Origin: Candidatus Merdenecus merdavium
Lineage (GTDB): Bacteria > Bacillota > Clostridia > Lachnospirales > Lachnospiraceae
DNA: 6,434 nt
Reading direction: 5' to 3'
Assembly (NCBI GenBank): GCA_018715425.1
Contig: DVLR01000314.1
Location: 1 to 6,434 of the forward strand
Shown: positions 1 through 5,100 of the stretch, in pieces
Position numbering within the stretch: the stretch's first letter is position 1
Layout: each line of letters starts with the position of its first letter
Translations under genes and position numbers: made by a program
Notes under the pieces: generated by a model
Seen by the model: only the letters and a program-made list of their open reading frames with translations
Database searches by the model: none
What the model was told of the DNA's origin: nothing

Positions 1-614
1 ATGACAAGGGCCGCTAAAGTCATCCATACATTAATGCTAAGCATCATAATTAAAGCACCTAGAATGGTGGTCACGGATGTGATTAGCTGAGTAACACTCT
101 GATTAAGGCTTTGTTGTAGAGTATCAATATCGTTTGTTACTCTAGATAACACTTCTCCATGAGTCCTACTTTCAAAATATTTTAATGGTAGGCGATTGAT
201 CTTCTTAGAAATATCTTTTCTTAAATTATAAGTGGTATCATTTGAAATGCCAGTCATGATAAATCCCTGGATCAGGGAAAACAAAGCACTGACTAAGTAG
301 AGTCCTACTAGTAATAATAAAATCTGCACAATTTTATCAAAATCTATTCCACCAGTTCTACTGATCTTTCGCTCTAGTCCTTTAAATAATTCAGTCGTAG
401 CTTTACCTAAAATTTTTGGTCCGATAATATTAAAGATGGTTCCACCAATGGCAAAAATCAACATGAAGAATAATCGAACCTTGTACTTCTCCATATATTT
501 AAATAACTTACCTATCGACTGTTTAAAATCTTTTGCTTTTTCTCCAGATCCTGCCTGCATGCCTCCAGGTCCGCCCACAGGGGATTTTCTTGAATTTTTT
601 GTTTCCTTACTCAT
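1..614 (-). CDS. ABC exporter half-transporter, second subunit (N-terminal 204 residues; runs off the window)
   Basis: This is the N-terminal part of an ABC-B type exporter subunit (membrane domain followed by ATPase); only 204 residues are inside the window, and the ATPase domain lies beyond base 1. The protein starts MSKETKNSRK, followed by a short Gly/Pro/Met-rich cytoplasmic leader (residues 11-24). TM1 lies near residues 46-66 and TM2 near 95-120. The typical intracellular-loop stretch follows (residues 141-165, LPLKYFESRTHGEVLSRVTN), where ABC exporters carry a 'yFd..r.G.l.sR..nD' pattern. A third helix begins near 178. The start was chosen because GAGGAGG (rc of 623-629) lies 8 nt upstream, and the ATG overlaps the stop of the preceding exporter gene by 8 bp (ATGAGTAA), so translation is probably coupled. 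With the preceding degenerate subunit it should form a heterodimeric drug or lipid exporter in the cytoplasmic membrane. I predict, but cannot see, that this subunit has the canonical Walker B Glu and switch His. Substrate unknown. Confidence 0.93.
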   Translation of the reverse strand, partial: MSKETKNSRKSPVGGPGGMQAGSGEKAKDFKQSIGKLFKYMEKYKVRLFFMLIFAIGGTIFNIIGPKILGKATTELFKGLERKISRTGGIDFDKIVQILLLLVGLYLVSALFSLIQGFIMTGISNDTTYNLRKDISKKINRLPLKYFESRTHGEVLSRVTNDIDTLQQSLNQSVTQLITSVTTILGALIMMLSINVWMTLAALV

Positions 615-2778
615 CACTTAATTCCTCCTCTGACAGCTGAGACATTGCAATCTGTTTGTACACGTCACAGGTTTTTAGTAATTCCTTATGAGTTCCTTGA
701 CCAGCAACACGACCATCTTCTAATACAATGATATTATCTGCATGAAGAATGGTACTGATACGCTGAGCTACAATTAAGGTTGTAGCATCTCCTGTTTCTT
801 GTTTCAAAGCCCTTCTTAACACAACATCGGTTTTATAATCTAGAGCCGAAAAACTATCGTCAAAAATATAAAATTCTGGATCTTTTGCCACAGCCCTTGC
901 AATAGAAAGTCTTTGCTTTTGTCCTCCAGATACGTTACTACCACCTTGAGCAATGGCGGAATGAATGCCTTCTGGTTTTTCACTGACAAAATCCCATGCC
1001 TGAGCAATCTTAGCAGCTTTTTCTACTTCTGCCTCTGTGGCATCTTCTTTACCGTATTTAATATTGGATTCAATATCACCTGAAAACAGTACTCCTTTTT
1101 GAGGAACGTAACCGATTCGATCTCTTAATTCTTTCAGGGACATCTGTCTAATATCAACACCGTTGATCTTAATAGCTCCTTTTGTGACATCAAATATTCT
1201 TGGTATTAAGTTTACTAATGTACTCTTGCCACTTCCAGTACTACCAATAAAAGCCACGGTTTCACCTTTTTTGGCTTTAAAAGAGATGTCATCTAATACA
1301 TTTTCTTCTGCTCCTGGATATCCAAAAGAAACATGATCAAATTCAATACTTCCTTTGATGTCACTTGATGGACGCTGGATATCTTGAGGACTTTTAATAG
1401 AAACTTCTGTTTCCATAACTTCGTTGATACGTTTTGCTGACACACTTGCTCTTGGTAAAATAATAGAAAGCACAGTAAGCATTAAGAAGCTCATAATAAT
1501 TTGCATGGTGTATTGAATAAATGCCATAATATTACCTACTTGCATATTACCTGCATCCACAGCCAAAGCACCATTATAAGTAATCAAAACAGTGATTAAA
1601 TTCATAATCAACATCATGATTGGCATCATAAACGTCATACTACGGTTAACAAATAAATTCGTTTTCGTTAAGGTTTTATTAGCATCCTCAAAACGTTGCT
1701 CTTCATGTTTTTGATTACTAAATGCACGTATTACCGTGATACCTGTTAATGTTTCACGAGTTACTAAGTTTAATTTATCAATTAAGTTCTGTAAGGACTT
1801 AAATTTAGGCATTGCAACTACAAACAAGACCATGACAAGAAGAATAATGCTTCCTACCGCTACTGCCAATATCCAAGTCATGGAAGAATTCGTATTTAAT
1901 ACTTTTAAAACTCCACCTATTCCAAGAATTGGAGCATATAATACAATTCTAAAAAGCATGGTAACGAATAGTTGTACTTGCTGGATATCATTGGTGCTCC
2001 TTGTAATTAAAGATGCCGTAGAAAATTGATTTAATTCATTTCCTGAAAAAGAAATGACCTTTCGATACACATTATTTCTTAAATGACGCCCCATACTAGC
2101 TGCAACTTTACAAGATAAAAAAGTTACTGAAACTGCAGCAGCCATGGAAACCAAAGCAACGCCAAGCATCCGCACTCCAGATGTTAATATATAGTCCGAT
2201 TGAAGTTTATCTATGTCTTTTCCCATCTGTATATATTCATCCTGAATATATTTTACCGCCGATTGAGTAATAATAGAATCTGACATTTCTTCTATATTAA
2301 TTTCTTTACTCATCTCTTCTAGTACTTGATTCCATTGATCTTTTGGCATTTCTGCAAAAACATCTAATAGATTTGTTTCTTCTGGAACCTGCATCTCTTC
2401 TTTTAAACTTGTAAGCATATCACTATCAGCTGTCAATCCCGTTGTCAATAGCATTGGGATACCAAAAATTTCATTTAACTGTTCTCTTTCTTGATTATTG
2501 ATCTTATTTAAGTGATATACATCATCTTCTAAAGAATAATGTTCTTTAATCCCTTGAATATCCTCATCCTCCATAAATAAGAAAAGATCATCCATGGACG
2601 ATTCCCTAATTTCATTTGGTACAGCATCCTCTACACCTTTTTGCTGAATTCCTACATTGATAATTTTAGATGTGTAGTCTGGCAAAGCCAAGTCTGCTGA
2701 TGCTTGTAAAAAAAGCAACGCAATAATCATAATGATAAAATACCATTTATCTCTTACAAATCGAAATAATTTTATCAT
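607..2778 (-). CDS. ABC exporter half-transporter with degenerate ATPase site (multidrug type, BmrC/TM287-like half)
   Basis: This 723-residue membrane ATPase is one half of a heterodimeric ABC exporter. TM1 lies near residues 12-31. Residues about 40-195 form a long acidic, Cys-free segment that should be extracellular. TM2 to TM6 follow near 202-222, 272-292, 301-323, 381-400 and 415-440. The ATPase domain spans about 477-712: A-loop Tyr487, Walker A GSTGSGKST (512-520), Q-loop Gln560, signature VSGGQ (616-620), Walker B ending FYIFDD (636-641), D-loop SALD (644-647) and VAQRIST (670-676). Position 641 is Asp where the catalytic Glu is normal, and 672 is Gln where the switch His is normal. 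This pair of changes is known from the degenerate subunits of heterodimeric exporters such as TM287/288. The usual length without the extracellular insert is about 580-600. The start ATG has AAAGGA 8-9 nt upstream. The gene lies 55 bp after marR and overlaps the next subunit by 8 bp, so MarR control is likely. Substrate cannot be read from sequence. Confidence 0.95.
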   Translation of the reverse strand: MIKLFRFVRDKWYFIIMIIALLFLQASADLALPDYTSKIINVGIQQKGVEDAVPNEIRESSMDDLFLFMEDEDIQGIKEHYSLEDDVYHLNKINNQEREQLNEIFGIPMLLTTGLTADSDMLTSLKEEMQVPEETNLLDVFAEMPKDQWNQVLEEMSKEINIEEMSDSIITQSAVKYIQDEYIQMGKDIDKLQSDYILTSGVRMLGVALVSMAAAVSVTFLSCKVAASMGRHLRNNVYRKVISFSGNELNQFSTASLITRSTNDIQQVQLFVTMLFRIVLYAPILGIGGVLKVLNTNSSMTWILAVAVGSIILLVMVLFVVAMPKFKSLQNLIDKLNLVTRETLTGITVIRAFSNQKHEEQRFEDANKTLTKTNLFVNRSMTFMMPIMMLIMNLITVLITYNGALAVDAGNMQVGNIMAFIQYTMQIIMSFLMLTVLSIILPRASVSAKRINEVMETEVSIKSPQDIQRPSSDIKGSIEFDHVSFGYPGAEENVLDDISFKAKKGETVAFIGSTGSGKSTLVNLIPRIFDVTKGAIKINGVDIRQMSLKELRDRIGYVPQKGVLFSGDIESNIKYGKEDATEAEVEKAAKIAQAWDFVSEKPEGIHSAIAQGGSNVSGGQKQRLSIARAVAKDPEFYIFDDSFSALDYKTDVVLRRALKQETGDATTLIVAQRISTILHADNIIVLEDGRVAGQGTHKELLKTCDVYKQIAMSQLSEEELSDE

Positions 2779-2833
2779 ACCTTTTTTCCTTTCTAGCCTT
2801 CTTCATTTTGTCACCATGGATAGCGTCATAAGT

Positions 2834-3319
2834 CTATTTTTCAAACTCTTCCATATGGTCTACACCTATAGGGAAGTTCTCTGCATTGATTATGATCTTT
2901 TTTAAAAAAAGTTTAAAGAGCTGTAACTCTGTTTCGCTAAATCCTTGGGTTAATATTTTGTTATTATCTTCACCAACTTTTTGAACGTGTTTGGTGACTT
3001 TTTGACCTTTCTCACTTAAAAAAATTCGGACAACTCTTAAATCTTTCTTGTCTGCTTTGCGTTCAATCAAACCAGCCTTTTCCATGCGTTTTAAAGTGAC
3101 ATTCACCGTTGGCGGTTTAATATGCAACCGATCAGCAATCTCTCTTTGACTTAAACCTGGATACTTGGCTAAGACCTGAATCATAGGAAATTGTCCAGGA
3201 TGAGTCTCAAACTTTGATGCCTGATTATACATTCTAGAAAAGTACAAATGAGTTGCTTTAAAGAATAGCCAGGTTAAATCTTCTTCTTGGTTTTTTTGAT
3301 TCTTTTCATCATTTGACAT
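2834..3319 (-). CDS. MarR-family transcriptional regulator
   Basis: This 161-residue protein has the usual length and layout of a MarR winged-helix repressor, which binds DNA as a dimer and is typically released by small phenolic or drug-like ligands. Residues 14-52 form the N-terminal dimerisation helices. The helix-turn-helix is at about 56-84, with the recognition helix near 69-80 (PPTVNVTLKRME). The wing follows at about 86-103, with charged ADKKDLR at 89-95, and C-terminal dimerisation helices occupy 105-146. The start is fixed by TAGGAGG (rc of 3326-3332), 6 nt upstream. An out-of-frame ATG at 3322-3324 lies between the two and is too close to the site. The gene is first in an operon with the two exporter halves. 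By analogy with many marR-ABC operons it probably represses itself and the exporter through the palindrome at 3345-3356. No Cys is present, so thiol-based redox sensing of the OhrR kind is not expected. Confidence 0.95.
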   Translation of the reverse strand: MSNDEKNQKNQEEDLTWLFFKATHLYFSRMYNQASKFETHPGQFPMIQVLAKYPGLSQREIADRLHIKPPTVNVTLKRMEKAGLIERKADKKDLRVVRIFLSEKGQKVTKHVQKVGEDNNKILTQGFSETELQLFKLFLKKIIINAENFPIGVDHMEEFEK

Positions 3320-3344
3320 TCCATACCTCCTACTCCCTATTTCA

Positions 3345-3356
3345 TTAGCCGGCTAA
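3345..3356. promoter_or_regulatory. Candidate MarR operator (perfect 12-bp palindrome)
   Basis: TTAGCCGGCTAA is a perfect inverted repeat between the marR ribosome binding site and the nearest -10 box. It begins 3 nt downstream of the -10 at 3360-3365, so it would cover the transcription start. MarR operators are commonly short palindromes placed over the promoter or start site. A second perfect palindrome, TATGATCATA (3372-3381), sits in the spacer of the same promoter and could be a second site. Binding is inferred. Confidence 0.6.
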
Positions 3357-3359
3357 CAT

Positions 3360-3388
3360 ATTGTAAGCCTATATGATCATAAATGCAA
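3360..3388 (-). promoter_or_regulatory. Candidate proximal promoter of the marR-ABC-ABC operon
   Basis: Read on the minus strand, TTGCAT (3383-3388) is followed after 17 nt by TACAAT (3360-3365). The -10 matches five of six consensus positions; the -35 matches only TTG. The predicted start, around 3353, lies inside the TTAGCCGGCTAA palindrome, which gives a simple repression geometry. Confidence 0.5.
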
Positions 3389-3412
3389 TGCTTTTATAAA
3401 TCTTTTAGATAA

Positions 3413-3442
3413 ATTTTATCATTTATTTTTAATTTTTGTCAA
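3413..3442 (-). promoter_or_regulatory. Candidate distal promoter of the marR operon
   Basis: On the minus strand a perfect -35 TTGACA (3437-3442) is followed after 18 nt by TAAAAT (3413-3418, five of six consensus positions). Transcription would start near 3406, giving a leader of about 87 nt that carries the palindrome at 3345-3356. It has the better -35 of the two candidates, and both could be active. Confidence 0.5.
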
Positions 3443-3463
3443 GGAACCTGTTTCACTTTAGTA

Positions 3464-3523
3464 TCACAGTCGATAAAGAGCATGCTCAGGATTATGAGTT
3501 GAAATCAAAATCAAATATCCTCC
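3464..3523 (-). pseudogene. Short remnant resembling the H-loop segment of a FecE/FepC-type ABC ATPase
   Basis: In the minus-strand frame that ends at the TGA at 3464-3466, the peptide GGYLILISTHNPEHALY resembles the switch-histidine segment of iron-siderophore/cobalamin ABC ATPases, where a hydrophobic strand leads into 'sTHdpnhAl'. Here it is only about 17 residues long, with no Walker A, signature or Walker B nearby, and a stop follows three codons after the match. It is in frame with the preceding recombinase-like fragment, so the two may have been joined by a deletion. The match rests on one short motif and could be coincidence. No function is expected from this piece. Confidence 0.35.
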
Positions 3524-3988
3524 TTGATCTTCCATGAACTCCCGGTCCATATCCTGACAGGACTCAATTTCCTGATGCTTATCTACCAAGAATATGGAAA
3601 GCCAGCGCAAGGCCGTCAGCTCTTTATTCACCGTATCCACAGCCCCTGATTTCAGGTGCAGATAGACCGCTCCGCTGATTCATCCGAGTATACACGAATT
3701 GCTTTGTCCAACGTAAACTGCAGTTGGGATACGTCATTAATGCTTCCTAGATATTTCTCATAAAACAGCGGCTCTCTGTTGGTTGTATCATAAGGGATGG
3801 CATAGTTAAACACTGGAAGATTTCGGTCATTGAGAAACTCTGCACTTTGATCATCGGTAATAGAATTCAAAAAATCAGATACCTTTGAATCACTATATAT
3901 ATGCATGGCTTCCGTAAATAGTGGATGGTTGTAAGCATAACTTGGTTCCCGGTTCATTGGACACATTTACCAATAAATTCAGATACAT
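3524..3988 (-). pseudogene. Frameshifted, truncated remnant, probably of a large tyrosine recombinase (transposon TnpB-like)
   Basis: No single reading frame covers this remnant. The possible original start, ATG at 3986-3988 behind a G-rich stretch (GGGGGG, 3995-4000), opens MYLNLLVNVSNE and then loses similarity. The next frame carries 104 codons (3652-3966, MCPMNREPSYAYNHPLF to ERSICT), and the ATG at its head directly follows a stop codon. Near 3680 the sense passes into a third frame that reads AVYLHLKSGAVDTVNKEL and then TALRWLSIFLVDKHQEI up to MDREFMED. Segments of the type YLHL.SGA..TV.KE...LR.LS.FL and M.REFMEDYL recall the N-terminal core-binding region of large Tn554 TnpB-like tyrosine recombinases; this is from memory, not a search. 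The catalytic domain (R..H-R-H-Y) is absent. By eye the stretch is richer in G and C than its neighbours, which suits acquired DNA. A mobile-element remnant is the best reading; a decayed unknown gene is the alternative. Confidence 0.6.
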
Positions 3989-4054
3989 ATTTCGCCCCCC
4001 AATATAGGAATAATTAATCCTAAAACAAGTGTAACAGATGCTTTTGTTATTACG

Positions 4055-4076
4055 GTGACGCCATATTAAGCGTCAC
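4055..4076. repeat. Inverted repeat, 7-bp arms
   Basis: GTGACGC (4055-4061) and GCGTCAC (4070-4076) are perfect inverse complements around an 8-nt loop. There is no T-tract on either side, so a terminator is unlikely. It lies upstream of the recombinase-like remnant and 10 nt from the next, longer hairpin. Confidence 0.6.
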
Positions 4077-4086
4077 TTACTAACAG

Positions 4087-4130
4087 ATATCCCGCGTTTC
4101 TGCGACAAAAACTGCCGAAACGCGGGGTAT
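4087..4130. repeat. Long GC-rich hairpin with 14-bp arms
   Basis: The core arms CCCGCGTTTC (4091-4100) and GAAACGCGGG (4117-4126) are perfect complements. Pairing extends outwards by one T-G wobble and three A-T pairs to 4087 and 4130, around a 16-nt loop. It is very GC-rich against an AT-rich background. The flanks (ATCTG on one side, TTATGAG on the other) have no T-run, so it is not a standard intrinsic terminator. It could be a leftover of the same mobile element, a REP-like unit or a recombination site. I see no second copy in the window. Confidence 0.7.
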
Positions 4131-4247
4131 TTATGAGATTTTTATTTATTTGTCATCTTTAGGTGTATAGATTACTGGATGTTAAGAATAAAGTATGAAA
4201 TGAAAAACTCATCTCCTGACTAGCCCACAGTTTTTATTTAAACTCTT

Positions 4248-4898
4248 TCAAAGTTTTTTTAATGCAATTCTATTCACTAATATTGTTGCAGGTATTACAG
4301 CTATCAACAATATTAATGTAATAAAAATTACTAAATTGTTGGATTTAAAAATCAAGTTAATTATAACGATAATTATTCCTACCAACATCATAATGCTGCC
4401 ACCAATGCGCTGTCGAATATTCCAAGTCTTCTCATCAGTTATTGTACCAGAATATCTAATACCAGTTAATTTATTTCTCTTTGCTTTAGAAACAATATTT
4501 CCTGTCACAACAAGTGAGATTCCTAATGTCACTAAAAATATCTTCGATAAATTTATGATAATAAGTTGCTCACTAAGACTTGTAAGTCTAAATGCATTAT
4601 AAATAAATCCAAGTATTATTATATTAAAAACAGCTAACCCAATTATCCCACCATAAACCTTTGCCTTCTTATTAGATTGTTTTGTTTCTGTCTGAGAGAT
4701 AATTCTCATAATTCCACCAAAAGCTATTGGTATTACTCCGTAAATTAGAGTCTCATATTTGCTTCCCCATCGGTCTACAGCAAATCCCTCTCCATAATGT
4801 GCAGGAATATCCTTCGGTAAGTAAAACAAAGATATAAGCACTACAAGCATTGGTAAAAACATCAGAATGTTAAATAAAACTTCTTTTTTATCTTTCAT
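4248..4898 (-). CDS. SdpI/DUF1648 family six-helix membrane protein (toxin-immunity type)
   Basis: This 216-residue integral membrane protein is close to the length of Bacillus subtilis SdpI (about 207), which protects cells from the SdpC toxin and also sequesters the SdpR repressor. Six hydrophobic helices are visible near residues 7-26, 50-68, 82-101, 112-133, 165-184 and 188-208. Between helices 1 and 2 is the DUF1648 signature, LPKDIPAHYGEGFAVDRWGSK (27-47, matching 'LP..iP.H....G..D.wgsK'). Between helices 4 and 5 is the conserved SdpI loop with Asn142, Gly146-Ile-Arg148 and Trp159 ('N...GiR...t...e..W'). The start is certain: AAGGAGG (rc of 4905-4911) lies 6 nt upstream. The ATG overlaps the stop of a truncated ArsR-like gene as ATGA. 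No SdpC-like toxin or intact regulator is present, so it may be an orphan immunity or signalling protein. What it protects against is unknown. Confidence 0.9.
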   Translation of the reverse strand: MKDKKEVLFNILMFLPMLVVLISLFYLPKDIPAHYGEGFAVDRWGSKYETLIYGVIPIAFGGIMRIISQTETKQSNKKAKVYGGIIGLAVFNIIILGFIYNAFRLTSLSEQLIIINLSKIFLVTLGISLVVTGNIVSKAKRNKLTGIRYSGTITDEKTWNIRQRIGGSIMMLVGIIIVIINLIFKSNNLVIFITLILLIAVIPATILVNRIALKKL

Positions 4899-5062
4899 TT
4901 GACTCCTCCTTTTAATGAATTAATCCATAAAATAATTTCATCTAATATCGTGATATTTATCTCATAATAAATGAAATTCTTGAACCGCTCCTCACTAATT
5001 AAGTCCGTTTCTTTAAGAAGCTTTAAATGAAAGGAAATAAAGGTACTGCTAGAGAAGCTTAT
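4895..5062 (-). pseudogene. N-terminally truncated ArsR-family regulator (SdpR-like)
   Basis: Directly upstream of sdpI the minus strand reads ISFSSSTFISFHLKLL, then KETDLISEERFKNFIYYEIN and ITILDEIILWINSLKGGVK, ending in TGA at 4895-4897. This matches the C-terminal two thirds of ArsR/SdpR winged-helix repressors: recognition helix ('S.ISHHLk.LkeadlI'), the wing ('G.fIYYsiN') and the C-terminal helix ('W...'). SdpR proteins are about 90 residues; some 30 N-terminal residues are missing. The frame is closed by TAA at 5081-5083, and no ATG, GTG or TTG start is in frame before the domain, so it should not be translated by itself. The ATGA overlap with sdpI and the ribosome binding site inside its last codons show that this was a coupled sdpR-sdpI pair. 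The break coincides with the hairpin at 5039-5080. A sequencing or assembly error cannot explain it simply, because the next gene's 3' end lies directly upstream. Confidence 0.75.
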
Positions 5063-5080
5063 CCCTCTTGCAGTACCTTT
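5039..5080 (-). terminator. Strong hairpin, likely terminator of the octapeptide-repeat gene (possibly bidirectional)
   Basis: Arms AAAGGTACTGC (5039-5049) and GCAGTACCTTT (5070-5080) pair perfectly over 11 bp. After one T-T mismatch they continue as AGAG/CTCT (5051-5054 and 5065-5068) around a 10-nt loop. It begins 20 nt past the stop of the 236-residue gene. Read leftwards it is followed by TTTATTT; read rightwards by a five-T run. The left arm also encodes part of the truncated ArsR-like frame. Confidence 0.75.
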
Positions 5081-5100
5081 TTATCTATGAATGAATAACT

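Larger units (their letters stand above)
3989..4247. other. Intergenic stretch without a gene
   Basis: These 259 bases hold the two hairpins listed separately and an 8-bp direct repeat, TAACAGAT, at 4032-4039 and 4081-4088. The remainder is AT-rich. No reading frame of useful length with a ribosome binding site is present. Near 4023-4028 and 4001-4006 there is a weak minus-strand promoter-like pair (TTGTTT, 16 nt, TATATT) that could once have served the recombinase-like gene. Confidence 0.6.

Noticed and set aside
1736..2029. 97-codon plus-strand frame inside the exporter gene
   Set aside because: It is antisense to the well-supported ABC exporter and has no ribosome binding site.
3652..3966. 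The 104-codon frame as an intact small gene
   Set aside because: Its ATG directly follows a stop with no ribosome binding site, and plausible coding sense continues in other frames at both ends, which fits a frameshifted remnant better.
4087..4130. CRISPR-like or riboswitch interpretation of the GC-rich hairpin
   Set aside because: There is a single copy with no regularly spaced repeats, and no start codon or gene directly downstream in either direction that it could control.
4203..4235. AAAAACT/AGTTTTT inverted repeat downstream of sdpI as a terminator
   Set aside because: The stem is 7 bp and nearly all A-T, with a 19-nt loop; too weak to call.
4336..4602. 88-codon plus-strand frame inside the sdpI gene
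   Set aside because: It is antisense to a clearly recognised membrane protein. Its hydrophobicity mirrors the complementary strand.
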